This document shows positions 33,821 through 44,578 of a stretch of 64,000 bases of DNA, one piece after another. Positions within the stretch are counted from its first letter, which is position 1. Each line of letters opens with the position of its first letter. Where the stretch lies: NCBI GenBank assembly GCA_030998015.1, contig JARWMV010000007.1, forward strand, positions 310,001 through 374,000, in the 5' to 3' direction. The stretch comes from Ceratorhiza oryzae-sativae. Taxonomy: Eukaryota; Basidiomycota; Agaricomycetes; Cantharellales; Ceratobasidiaceae. Position numbers and translations under genes: made by a program. The notes under the pieces were generated by a model, which saw only the letters and a list, made by a program, of their open reading frames with translations, was not told the DNA's origin and searched no databases.

Positions 33821-34100
33821 GTCCGACTCTCTGGGGGCGGACTTTGATGATTACTACTTGGTTGAAATCGATGTGCCCAGCTTCTTCAAGGATACTTTCG
33901 ACCGAGTTGAGGGTGAAACAGTGGATCGACAGGTGTCCGAACCACCCACACAGACGGCAGCGCTGGTCTTCTGTAAAAGGTTGTGCCACTTGAGGGCCGT
34001 GCGTTCCGTCAGAGACATACTCGAGCAAGAGCAAGATAAAAGAGAAAAATAGACCCTTTCCCGAGTCTATTGGAATAGGAAGGTGACCTCCGTTGCTCAA
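33669..34100 (-). CDS. Extra retrotransposon ORF: small zinc-knuckle-like protein
   Basis: 143 residues, starting just inside the 5' LTR and primer-binding site. It has a CCHC-spaced motif CRLCGWFGHLSIHC (C-x2-C-x4-H-x4-C, as in retroviral nucleocapsid) and a second Cys cluster (CKICHRANRATFPARCPYC). The N-terminus has a hydrophobic stretch (GLFFSFILLLLEYV). It overlaps the coiled-coil ORF in another frame. This could be an RNA-binding accessory protein. It is not a known Ty3/gypsy gene to my knowledge. Whether it is translated is not visible. Confidence 0.45.
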   Translation of the reverse strand: MSNGGHLPIPIDSGKGLFFSFILLLLEYVSDGTHGPQVAQPFTEDQRCRLCGWFGHLSIHCFTLNSVESILEEAGHIDFNQVVIIKVRPQRVGRAQQAFVTKPGAPECKICHRANRATFPARCPYCPKKDKFLYYYTIPRNQL

Positions 34101-34339
34101 CTACTTAAGGGCAATGAGCGACCCCACCTCTTGTTGACGAAAGAGATTAGAGAACTGAAGCTTGTTACGACGTGTGAGGGACCTGGCTATGCAAGGTTTC
34201 ACAGAGGCGCGTATAGGGCAACGATGTCTCGTGGCTGTGGATAGGTGGAGTGGGATTGGGGAAGGCAACAAGGAGTTATCTCGAGACGACGCCGACAGTG
34301 TTCAAAAGTATCCCAGACGACACTGAGACTTACGATTGT

Positions 34340-34352
34340 AAGAACTTGACCT
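34340..34352 (-). other. Self-priming primer-binding site
   Basis: The minus-strand sequence two bases inside the 5' LTR is AGGTCAAGTTCTT. It is exactly complementary to AAGAACTTGACCT in the LTR (34423-34435), which lies where the RNA should start. This is the Tf1-type arrangement, in which the mRNA 5' end primes its own reverse transcription. I see no match to a tRNA 3' end. Confidence 0.6.
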
Positions 34353-34402
34353 GATGTCGACGACGACAAGTCAGGCAACAAGGAAAATAGTAAGAAAAGT
34401 AA

Positions 34403-34435
34403 AAGAACTTGTATTCGACGAGAGGTCAAGTTCTT
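34403..34435 (-). other. Predicted RNA 5'-end hairpin (AAGAACTTG ... CAAGTTCTT)
   Basis: Perfect 9-bp arms with a 15-nt loop at the predicted start of the transcript. The 5' arm also belongs to the 13 bases complementary to the primer-binding site. Self-priming elements such as Tf1 use structure here to direct cleavage and priming. Confidence 0.5.
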
Positions 34436-34462
34436 GAGGAGTCCTCTGCAAACTTGACCTGG

Positions 34463-34470
34463 TTTATATA
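34463..34470 (-). promoter_or_regulatory. TATA box of the retrotransposon promoter
   Basis: TATATAAA on the minus strand in the 5' LTR lies 28-35 bp before the predicted RNA start near 34435. The same sequence occurs in the left LTR. Confidence 0.6.
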
Positions 34471-34730
34471 CATAGTACGAGCCACATCATAACAAACAAG
34501 TCTGTACAGTGAGTCATGACAGATAAGAGATAGAAGCAGTAGAAGCGGCTGCGGAACTGTGGAATTTCACATTGGAGTTGAAATACATCTCGGTTACCAG
34601 TCCGGAACATTCCCTGAGTCACATGACACAGATATACCATAAAAGGCAAGTATGTTTGAGGATGATCTCATAAAATGTAGTAAATCGAGAAAATATTGTA
34701 GAGTGGATGTATGCGTGTCAGTTCGTGACA

Positions 34731-34735
34731 ACGAG
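34731..34735. repeat. Target-site duplication, right copy
   Basis: acgag; partner of acaag at 27783-27787. Five bases is the usual duplication length for Ty3/gypsy elements. Confidence 0.75.
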
Positions 34736-35664
34736 AACGAACCTTTCGATCAAGGAACTCCCAAAAATGTTCAATAATACTAAGATCTGGAATACAAGCG
34801 GACCAAGGGGTGGCTAGAATGCGGTGGGATCGGAGCCATTGTTGGACAGCAAGAGAAGTGTGCTTTGGGTCATTGTTGTGGTGGAACAAAGCATTGCGCA
34901 ACTTAATTTTCTGATTTTTCAGTGTCCCCAGAAGTGCTTTCCAAAGGATCTTGGTATGCCTGGTGCCTGTGAGTGTTCTGTCAATGCAGTAAAGGTGCCC
35001 CACACCTGGTGTCATGATGACCCACCACACCATGACATTCCTACCACTGTGTTTGATCACTTTCCACGTCTAGCATGGGTTGAAAGCTTTTCCTGGCTTC
35101 CGCCATACATAGGGCTTCCTATCTGACACAAAGATATTGAACTTGCTCTTGTCTGAAAAAATGTCTCGGTGTCAAGCAGCCACTGACCAATGGATCCCCT
35201 CTGACCCAGGCAAGCCGAACGCCCTTGTTTCGACTGTTGATTAATGTAATCTTGCGGCTTATATGCGTATAAAATCCTATCTCTCGGAGAACACAACAGA
35301 TTGTGTTGGGGTGGAGGGCGGGGAAGAATTCAAGCTATATATGAGTGGCAGTGTAGTTGCGAGTTCTACCCAGCAAAAGAGCAGCAAAACGAGCGTTTGA
35401 TGGGGTGAGTTTGTACGGCCGGCCGGTTTAAGCTTGAACAGGATAGAGAATACGCAGCTTCTTGCCCCTCTTGCATATCCTAGTGATGGTAGTAGGGCGG
35501 ATACCGAGCACAGCGCAAATCTTCTAAGTGGACTCCCCCAAGCAAGCATAGACATGACAATAGCATTCTTCGCGGGGTCAAAGTGCTTTCCAGTCATGGC
35601 TAATGAGATACGGAGGCATTCGAGGGTAGATACGGTCCCAATGACGATTAATCGAGCTTAAAAG

Positions 35665-35892
35665 TGCTCGTCGATACCCATTTACATAAGTCTTGTAGCC
35701 CCCTACCGTACGACAATTGCGATATCTCACCTCACAGGCGGCATGAATTCACTAAAATTTATACAAATATAGTTTAGATGCTATAATACATGAGTTACTA
35801 AGTGATTAAGGGCTGAATACCTCCCGTTCGTCCGTTGCTCGACGAACAGTCTGAAAATAGGTTACATGCTGCAAGACTTTTGAAAGCAAGTT
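35665..35892 (-). repeat. Right terminal inverted repeat of the Tc1-like element
   Basis: The reverse complement begins AACTTGCTTTCAAAAGTC next to a TA at 35893-35894 and aligns with the left repeat at 27333-27560. The best-conserved part is around 35690-35745. Confidence 0.7.
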
Positions 35893-37442
35893 TAGGTGCA
35901 AGGTAACGTCCGTGCGTTTGACTTTGTGTTTTTTGAGCATTGTTGCCCTTCGATTCCATGCGACATGATTTTTAATACGAATGACGTTTATATAATGAAA
36001 GGGCCAAAACCTTCATGTATTATTCGATACTTAATACGTCCGTTTGTGACGACCTTCGTGTCCGGTTGCTTTGGTCTTGGTAGCGCTCAATCGTTTCTTT
36101 TGTGCCAAATCAGCGCTCTCCCACTTGCGTCGGCGCCCGCATAAGGGGAATAAGCGGGGAGAACGCCAGGAGAACGCTAGAATCCAGCGTTCCGGGTTCT
36201 CTGCCAACGTGCTTGGTTGTTAGACTCTCAAATGACATCAGTTGTGAGATAGAAGCATCGATGGCACTTTCAGCTGCAAAGCTGTTACTCAGTGATCATG
36301 ATCCTTTGGTTGATCTTGACAGCATACGGATTGACGATTAAAAATACATTAAAAAAGGGGTATCACAGAGATTGGAGAAATCAGATGACATCGATACTCA
36401 AGCCAATTGCATGTAGAAAGAAGTCATTCGTTGACAATGACACTGGGGAGCGCACCTTGGGTCAGCATGCGACAACAGCCACAACAAGGATGATCACTTA
36501 CTGTTGGGCATACTACCTCCGAATAGTTTTATTCAACTCAAGTTGACGTATTATAGGATCGACACCATCACTCCAACAAGCTCTCATGTCGTACAGGTTG
36601 TAATCTTCTGGGTCCAGATGTTCAGATATGAACATTGCTTCCAGAGGCCAACGAGAGCATGTGTTATCAGCACCAAGGCTCTGACTATCTTCGGTGATAA
36701 AATCAGATTGAGCACCGTCATCCGAAGATTTTTCAGAGTTTTTTATGCTGTATTTCGGCTCCGAGGTAGAGCTTGGGACTGGCACCGTTGGCAATTCCCG
36801 GGAGCTCCCGGCGATAAGTAACCAAGAGACATAGGATCGGAATTTAAACATATCCTGCGTCACAATACATTAGTCCGGTGCGGGAGGGATACATGTTGTC
36901 TCATCGCTCACCGGAAAAACTCTCGGAATACTCGACAAGCCAGAGCCGACGGGGTTCTTGTGAGTAGAGATATACCCTCGCCACTAAGGAGATCCTCAAG
37001 GTTATGTATGTTTGAGACCACATACTATGGAATTCGGCGCAGCAAGTGCGATTCGGATACACGATACCGAGAGATACAATGCGGGAAAGTGTCTGTATAG
37101 ACGCTCGAGTCTGCCAGAACTCAATTGGAAAAGCCAATATACGTGCCTCGGTGGTAGTTACAGCCGAGCCGGAACGCAATTCCCGATTCGACAAGTTGCG
37201 CCGCAAGCGCACTTTTTTCTCTACCCATGGTTACGGTGTTGTAACGCGGCCATACGAGCTTCTACCCCGCCGCATACATGTCCACCCGCGGAGACAGGCG
37301 GAGATGTATGTTTCAGCAGTGTATGACATAAGCTGCAAAGGCCGACATTGTCCGCCGATCTTCACGTGCACCGGGGCCGCTAAAGATCCGAGTGCCATAA
37401 CCGAGCGCGTCAGATTGGCTCTTGTCCCACGCGACCACCGCC
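35893..37442. other. Intergenic region between the transposon complex and ETF-QO
   Basis: No intact gene. A minus-strand frame at 36513-36863 reads like protein (SRWPLEAMFISEHLDPEDYN) but has no known family, start context or partner exon. The final part holds the ETF-QO promoter. Confidence 0.4.
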
Positions 37443-39703
37443 ATGCTCACTCGACGGGCGGGAAGGGTCCTGAACCTGCGCTCGGTCTATGTTCGAACGC
37501 TGCACACTACACGGCCCGTGTACGAAAGATTCGACCCAGCGGCTGTCGAACGCGCCGAGGACGATGTGGATGTGTGCATCGTTGGTGGGGGACCTGCCGG
37601 GCTAAGTGCAGCCATTAGGTTGAAGCAGTTGGAAAAAGAAAAAGGGCGCGAGGTCCGAGTAGTTGTGTTGGAAAAAGGAGCAGAAGTTGGTGCGTAATAT
37701 GCATTTCGTTCATTTGATATAATAACCGGTAATTAGGATCTCATATTGTCTCTGGCGCTGTCATCGAACCCCACGCCTTGAACGAGCTCCTTCCCAACTG
37801 GAAAGATATGCCGGACCACCCATTAACGACACCAGCCGTGTCGTCGCATATGAAATTTCTCACCAGCAAGCACGCCATTCCTATCCCACACCCCCCCCAG
37901 ATGAACAACAAGGGCAACTACATCGTCTCTCTCTCTCAATTCACCCGGTGGCTCGGCTCAGTTGCAGAGGAGGCCGGCGTTGAGATTTACCCTGGATTTG
38001 CTGGCGCCCAAATCTTGTACGATACCAACGGAGCCGTTCGAGGTGTTGCTACCCATGATGCAGGACTGGACAAGCGCCTACATATGAAGCAGTCGTTTGA
38101 ACCAGGAATGGCCTTTCGAGCGCGGGTGACCCTGTTGGCTGAAGGTGCTCATGGATCCTTGACAAAAAAGGTCATCAAGAAATTCGGGCTGCGAGAAGGA
38201 AAGGATATACAGACCTACGGAATGGGCGTAAAGGAGGTGTGGCGAGTAGATCCCAAAAACTATCGGCCAGGTGAAGTCATCCATACTATGGGCTATCCAC
38301 TGGATTACAAGACGTATGGGGGCGGGTTTGCCTATCACATGGAGGGAGGACTGGTCACTCTTGGGCTGGTCATTGGTTTGGATTACTCTAATCCGTATCT
38401 GAGTCCATATAAGGAACTCCAGGTGAGTCAGACCCTACTGAAATTTTCCTCTTCATCTTAACACCTATGACATAGAAACTCAAACACCACCCATACTTTG
38501 CTTCGCTCCTTGAAGGGGGCGAACGGATCGCCTATGCCGGACGTACTCTCAACGAAGGTGGATACCAATCCATCCCTCGTCTCGACTTTGCGGGCGGAGC
38601 CCTGATCGGGTGCAGCGCTGGTTTTGTCAACGTCCCGAAAATCAAAGGGACACATACAGCCATGAAGTCGGGTATGCTCGCTGCTGAAGCTGCATATGAG
38701 CAAGTTGTGAAAGGCGATGAGGCAGAAAGTGTAGAGGTTCGTTGGACGCCGCCGTCTTCGACTATTTTACTGACGTGGATGAAATACTAGGTCGAATCTG
38801 CTACACCTTCCATCTCTTCGTTCACTCTACCACCATCGGACATGTCTTCCTACAATTCTGCACTTCATAATAGTTGGGTTGCATCTGAGCTTAAAGATGT
38901 TCGAAATATTCGACCTTCGTTCAACACTCCGCTCGGGATTTGGGGTGGGATAGCATGGAGTGGACTCGATACGCTGATTTTGAGAGGAAAGGTACCCTGG
39001 ACTTGGAGCCATGGAATCAAGTCGGATGCCGCACATACGAAAAAGGCCAGGTCTGTGTTATTTGTTTCTGGAACGGCACTAGGCTGATGGGTATACGACA
39101 GCGAGTGCAAACCAATCGAATACCCGGCACCTCAGCCACCGCTGTCTACAGATTTGCTTACTGCTTTGGCGCTAACTGCGACGAATCACACCGAGAACCA
39201 ACCCGTTCATTTGCAACTTCCTCATATGGGAGTTGATAATTTCGATTCAGAGGCGGTGGGTGCATGTTAAGATGTAGAGGAGCACCGGCTAACATGTGGA
39301 GTACCAGGCTCGAAAAGCAAGACATGAGCATGTCAAAGTCAACGTCGAGGAGTATGCCGGGTTGCTTGGGCGAGCATGCCCTGCCGGTGTGTACGAGTAT
39401 GTAGACGGAGGGGTTGCACCTGGTTCGTATACGGCATTTACGAATCCTCATGATTTGCTGATGCGATTTGGTTACAGGCACGGCTCTGCCGGAAGGAAAA
39501 GAGGAAGACGCAGGCTATGGAGGCAAGAAGCTCGTAATCAACTCCCAGAATTGTATACACTGCAAGCTGTGTGATATCAAGGTCCCAACGCAAGATATCA
39601 CTTGGACGGTACCCGAGGGCGGTGGCGGACCCAAATACAGTAAGTTCCGAATTGATCGTTCAAACTTTCTGTTGATGTGTTTTCGTCCGTAGCCGTTACT
39701 TAA
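37443..39703 (+). CDS. Electron transfer flavoprotein-ubiquinone oxidoreductase (mitochondrial)
   Basis: Eight exons with introns 37690-37736, 38423-38475, 38737-38790, 39051-39101, 39256-39301, 39423-39477 and 39640-39692. A basic N-terminus ([20 protein letters not shown]) suits a mitochondrial targeting signal. The FAD dinucleotide motif is [18 protein letters not shown]; ubiquinone-binding-region sequence follows ([16 protein letters not shown]). The [4Fe-4S] ligands are CPAGVYEY plus [12 protein letters not shown], followed by [10 protein letters not shown]. The enzyme passes electrons from ETF, and so from fatty-acid and amino-acid oxidation, to ubiquinone at the inner membrane. Length and all key residues match the family. 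It converges with the ferredoxin gene 155 bp away. Confidence 0.95.
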
Positions 39704-39858
39704 CCTAGTGATTGGGGCATGAAAAAAGCCAAGAGTGATATCTGCCTATTATTTGAATCTTGTATGTACATTCATAAACATGGTTTGAGCCACCAGTGGG
39801 ATGGCGACCTGGACTATGTGGTCAGTGCTCAATGAGCGGTGAAATTCAGAATTTTTCA

Positions 39859-40688
<830 letters not shown>

Positions 40689-41019
40689 AGTAAATTCAAC
40701 CGAGATCGAGATGATGTTATGGTCGAGTTTTGATCCAGCAAGTTGATCTCCGCAAGCGCCAGAGAAGGCGACACGTGATGATCGGCATCCCGATCTGACA
40801 TTTACGGACCATAATTCTCTTCTTCCACTATGACAACAGCCTCGACCGAAATGAAAAATAAAATACCAAGACTGTCTGCCACGTCAGCTCTGTTTGCGCC
40901 TGGTCGTGAGTACCCCGCTGCATTAGATCCGTGTCTCACTCGACTGCGCCTGGAGACCTGATTCGAGGTTATCTTGGTTCCCACCTCCCTCGGCCGATTC
41001 TCCTATTCTCCCTCCAGCC
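40689..41019. other. Divergent promoter region, ferredoxin and BTB gene
   Basis: 330 bp between the two start codons, with no other feature. Both core promoters must lie here. Confidence 0.4.
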
Positions 41020-41733
41020 ATGATCACACCGGATTTATACACAGTTATACTTCGTGACACTCCATTCCGGCTTGACCGCTCCCAGCTAGAGTTTGACTCG
41101 CCGAATTACTTCACCGCATGCTTCCTCGGCTCATTCTCAGAATCTAAAGCACGAGAGATCAGACTTTCACGCAGCCCATTCCTCTTTTCCTTGGTCGTCG
41201 ATTATCTGAGCGGATACACAATATTCCCCCTGAAAGATGCGGGTGGGATGTCGTCGGAAACCGTTCTGGAGAATCTTCTTGCCGATGCACTTTTCTATGG
41301 ACTGGAGGATCTGGTCGAGATACTAGAAAACTACAAGTCCGGATTAATCTTATCCAGCATAAATGAAGAAAGAGTTGTCAAGAGCTGGCTCATGGTGCAA
41401 TGGCAGGCACGTTCCTCGCTTCTGAATCCAGTCGCTTACGCTAACGTCCGCTCGCTGCAGCAAAGGCTAGGCTCGCGTAAACCTCCTTTTATTATCCGAA
41501 TTTCAGAGTCACAAGCGCACAATCAATGCTCAAATCATCCAATTGCATCGAGCGCGGTGGCGGTCCTTCATTCGCCGGGTACGGCAATCATTAACAAACT
41601 GCTGAGAGACCAAAAGGTACAAGCCAAGGAATGGTCGTGGGCTACGTTCTGGACGGTGTTTAAACCGGGAAGTAGAGAAGTGGAATGTGATTGTGCGATA
41701 TTAGAGGTGATGGAAGTAAAACGAGATGGGTAA
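41020..41733 (+). CDS. BTB/POZ domain protein (potassium-channel-tetramerisation type)
   Basis: A single exon of 237 residues. The N-terminal hundred residues have BTB features: TPFRLDRSQLEFDSPNYFTAC, then SPFLFSLVVDYLSGYTIFPL, then a helix with ALFYGLEDLVEIL. The C-terminal half is not recognised; it contains VVKSWLMVQWQARSS and an acidic Cys pair (ECDCAILEV). Fungal BTB proteins of this shape are thought to act as oligomerisation or Cullin-adaptor modules, but the partner is unknown. The lack of introns is unusual in this window. The start follows a pyrimidine-rich tract. Confidence 0.8.
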   Translation: MITPDLYTVILRDTPFRLDRSQLEFDSPNYFTACFLGSFSESKAREIRLSRSPFLFSLVVDYLSGYTIFPLKDAGGMSSETVLENLLADALFYGLEDLVEILENYKSGLILSSINEERVVKSWLMVQWQARSSLLNPVAYANVRSLQQRLGSRKPPFIIRISESQAHNQCSNHPIASSAVAVLHSPGTAIINKLLRDQKVQAKEWSWATFWTVFKPGSREVECDCAILEVMEVKRDG

Positions 41734-42039
41734 AAATAGACGGCCAAGGCTCTTCATTCAACAGCATCCCTCCACCCCTTACATCAATACACTTCCCACT
41801 TGTAGACCAGTTCCCTTTCGTATTTGTTTTCTATACTAATAGTACATGACAATAATTCATTTCACATAATTTGATGATATTGCCCTCTTGATCATTACCT
41901 CTTGAACCCAGGGACAATCTCGCGCGAATGAGCCCAAGGCAGCACGTTGATCAAACTCCTAAACTAAGAGTTTATCACGTGACAGGCAACACCTGAATTG
42001 GGCGCTTCTGGTGTTGTTCCTTCAGCCACCACCAGCACA
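41734..42039. other. Intergenic region
   Basis: 306 bp between tandem genes with nothing recognised. Confidence 0.35.
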
Positions 42040-42824
42040 ATGCTTATCTCCGGACCCCGCCTCCTGCCAGTCGCTCTCACGCTCGGATATGTCGCGCACG
42101 CTATCACTGTACCCATTCTTGGGAATTTAGTAGATCAAATGCGTCTAGGCGGTGGGGAGGCGCACGCTACTAACAGCTGGAGATGGATTGATAATGGTAC
42201 GTCACATCGCAAACAGAGGGGAAATTCAGGATTCAAAAAATATGATTCAAAGGTCTTCCGAGCGATGCTGTCCAAGTTTATTCGATCCAGGTATCTCCAG
42301 ACCCTCCCCAAATCGGTAAAGACTTGACGGTCAAGGCGAGAGGGATGGTTACCCGACGAATTGAAGTGAGCTACTATAAGCTCATTCTCATACCTCTCGA
42401 CCCTACCGTTTACTCGCACCCCAGGAAGGAGCATACGCAGACGTGACTGTCAAGCTTGGACTAATCAAAATTCTGCACAAGCAATTTGATATTTGTGAAG
42501 AGGCGTAAGTAATTTACTTAGTCCCAACAGCGGATTGAGTAATCCAAGCGCCCTCCAAGTCGCAACAACAATGTTACCGTGCAGTGCCCCGTCGAGCCAG
42601 GCGAATATGAGGTCGTACAAACTGTGACACTACCTAGGGAAACGCCAAAAGGTACTGCACGCAGCTTTTGCAACCAAAACTGGTCAACTGATATCCAACA
42701 TGGCTCACCAGCCAAGTTCACCGTCGAAGTTTTAGGATTTGCCACGGAGGAATCTGAAGATGTCGACCTGGTCAATCTGAAGCTCCTGGTTGACTTTATT
42801 GGGCGGCCATGGTTGTCTGCTTGA
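42040..42824 (+). CDS. ML-domain / NPC2-like lipid-binding protein (PG/PI transfer type)
   Basis: Four exons; introns 42197-42252, 42366-42424 and 42505-42559. A signal peptide (MLISGPRLLPVALTLGYVAHA) is followed by an ML domain: VQVYSIQVSPDPPQIGKDLTV, then GAYADVTVKLGLIKIL, then VTVQCPVEPGEYEV and a final VNLKLLVDFIGRPW. Members bind phospholipid or sterol in vacuoles or the secretory path. The usual Asp-Cys-Gly at the domain start reads Asp-Asn-Gly here (RWIDNG), so one half of a conserved disulfide seems lost; Cys remain in FDIC, QCPV and SFCNQ. The third acceptor (42559) was chosen to keep frame. Confidence 0.83.
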
Positions 42825-42975
42825 GCCAGCCGTCGGTGGTTCATGAGAATATTGAATTGTTCGATCCTTTCAATTGTCTTAGTCCTTCATTCTGTCTCGA
42901 TCTAAATAACTTTGTTCTGTCTTGAACCTTGAGCAATGCCACAGAACTGAGTGACCACCCTTGGATCACGTGCAA

Positions 42976-43063
42976 GCCCGGATGGTCTAGTGGTATGATT
43001 CGCCCTTAGGGATTTCCAAAATCTCATTGGGCGAGGTCCCCAGTTCAATCCTGGGTTCGGGCC
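42976..43063 (+). tRNA. tRNA-Pro (AGG) with a 16-nt intron
   Basis: The 5' part (42976-43011) begins GCCCGGA and has the D-arm GTCTAGTGGTATGAT and anticodon loop TTAGGG with anticodon AGG. The intron is 43012-43027. The 3' part (43028-43063) completes the anticodon stem (GGGCG with CGCCC), the T-arm CCCAG-TTCAATC-CTGGG and acceptor TTCGGGC plus C. The acceptor stem pairs fully with one G-U. The intron is at the canonical nuclear position, one base 3' of the anticodon. Confidence 0.9.
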
Positions 43064-44578
43064 TTTCATTTTTGCTGAACAAAAGTGTATTTTCACTTCT
43101 TGGTCGCTCAGACATTCATTTTCAAAAACGCATTTGACGGATTACAAGAACTCCATGCTGAATCAGAACGTGGATAGTCTGAAATGCGTCCCTGCCAATC
43201 TCATCTCGGTGCATCATTCAGTTGCCGAACCGCTACTTCCTTCCGTTGCACTCAGCCTTGCGAGTACATTTTGACCATGCATGCCGGCACACTAATCCAC
43301 GGTGGGTACACTGTGTTCTATCTGATTTCATTTCCACTATCTGTATTTGAGCTCGGGAGCAGCCATCGTCTATGGAAACGACGCAACCGAAGTTCGCTCT
43401 CTCTGCTTGGTCGCAGAGTGAGCTTGGCTTCAACGTCATATTTGCGTGTGGCTCGTGCGACGGTACCACAACCTCATCTAGCAACTGATCGATCGCCCTC
43501 AGGACCTAGGTAGCATCTCCCAGCCCGATTCCGGCGGCGAGGCTAAACAGTTAGAATTTCGACCTTTGGCTGGGGTCGAACAGGGCGCTCGGATCATAGG
43601 GGTTTTCCTTTGTGCCTCATAATCTGAAACCGGTTGAGTACATATCCCCCTTCCGCAGTTTGTGTTAACTCGAAAACATTTCAGCCTCTTCCTGTCGCGA
43701 GCCACGGAGGGGTTGTTGGACTGAGTAGCTCCGTAACTTCGGATCAAAGGTCAGGGCACTCCATTCTGTCCTGCCGGTGGGCTATTGGTCGACAGAACGT
43801 ATCTTATCCGCCAACTGCTCGTGGGAGCCACTGGGAAGGGGGGGCTCATTGCGATATAATCTTCCTAGAAGCGCTGCCGTGGCTCAACGCAGTCATCTGC
43901 ACCCAAGAGCCGACAAGGGTCCGTTGCGGCTCGTGAATCGGGCCGCCAGTTCGATAGAACTTCCCCTGTATGTCTGCCGCAACCTGCCAAGCCTTTTGGG
44001 CTTGTTACATTTCCGCAGCCCCCTGCGGGTAACCAGAAGCCCACCCAGCTTGTCTAGGCAAATTCTGGATGACCAACGATACAAACAAACCCTGACAAAT
44101 GGGCTGTTTTACATGATCTGTGGCGCGATGTTTTTTTAGTACCGCGGCTCGTTCGGCCCGCTTTTGCGTTGATTCAGACTGCATTATCCGGTGATCATTG
44201 TTTCAGCCTGCTGAAGATCTTAGATTTGCCATTGAGCGCGACGTCTCCCACGGTTCGCATTCCATTGTGCCTGTCGTTAAGAGCTGATACGTGACATCGG
44301 CTTGCGCGTCAAAGTCCGGGTGGAACCCAGACTTGCCGTAATGTCCGTAGGGGTGGATATTGGATTGAAGCGTATACCCTACTGTCGGTGTAGGTTGCAC
44401 ATCAAAGTTAGGGGTTTCCCAAGTCCATATGTTAGCACCTCAGACAATTCACCGAATCGAATACAACCCTTTTGTGCGCACAGAAACAAGTTAATCGCTT
44501 CATCTATACATCTCAATTATGGGCCCAAAGTAGGTATATACATAGCATAACGAAAGGGAATAATCTAAAGATAACCAC
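43064..44578. other. 1.5-kb stretch without a gene
   Basis: Open frames on both strands lack domain resemblance and splice continuity. Nothing else is seen. Confidence 0.45.

Larger units (their letters stand above)
27788..34730 (-). mobile_element. Ty3/gypsy LTR retrotransposon with chromodomain (chromovirus), nearly intact
   Basis: Two 376-bp LTRs (27788-28163 and 34355-34730) bound a minus-strand element with gag, pol, a polypurine tract and a primer-binding site. Both LTRs start TGTC and end GACA. I count three differences between them, all transitions, so insertion is recent. The flanking 5-bp target copies are acaag and acgag, one mismatch. Pol order is protease, reverse transcriptase, RNase H, integrase, chromodomain, which is the Ty3/gypsy order. 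It lies within a Tc1-like transposase gene. One in-frame TGA near the start of pol may block expression unless it is read through. Confidence 0.92.
34355..34730 (-). repeat. 5' LTR of the retrotransposon (right copy)
   Basis: 376 bp and nearly identical to the left LTR. On the minus strand it carries a TATA box and, just downstream, the predicted RNA start used for self-priming. Confidence 0.93.
27633..35597 (-). pseudogene. Tc1-type DDE transposase, inactivated and split by a retrotransposon
   Basis: The N-terminal start (MTGKHFDPAKNAIVM) is at 35597, followed by a helix-turn-helix part (KICAVLGIRPTTITRICKRG). The catalytic core reads GRNVMVWWVIM, then DPKHTS, then IPDLSIIEHFWEFLDRK, to 34731. 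The C-terminus continues left of the retrotransposon (27633-27787) with KDEPWKALEEKC and ends in ARLQAVIDAR before a TAA. Several in-frame stops and frame changes break the N-terminal half. The residue before NDPKHTS, normally the second catalytic Asp in Tc1 enzymes, is Asn. The enzyme would have cut and pasted the element; it is now non-functional. Confidence 0.78.
27333..35892 (-). mobile_element. Decayed Tc1-like DNA transposon with about 228-bp inverted repeats, split by an LTR retrotransposon
   Basis: The two ends, about 228 bp each, are diverged inverted repeats of each other; shared blocks include AGTCTTGCAGCAT, GGTGAGATATCGCAATTGTC and AAGACTTATGTAA. TA dinucleotides flank both outer ends, as expected for Tc1/mariner targets. 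The interior encodes a Tc1-type transposase on the minus strand (27633-35597). The LTR retrotransposon at 27788-34730 sits inside that frame. Long inverted repeats are known in some Tc1-family elements such as Minos. Stops, frame breaks and loss of a catalytic Asp show that this copy is dead. Confidence 0.75.

Noticed and set aside
36513..36863. Minus-strand frame of 116 codons left of ETF-QO
   Set aside because: Some text looks protein-like, but there is no family, splice context or conserved motif to support it.
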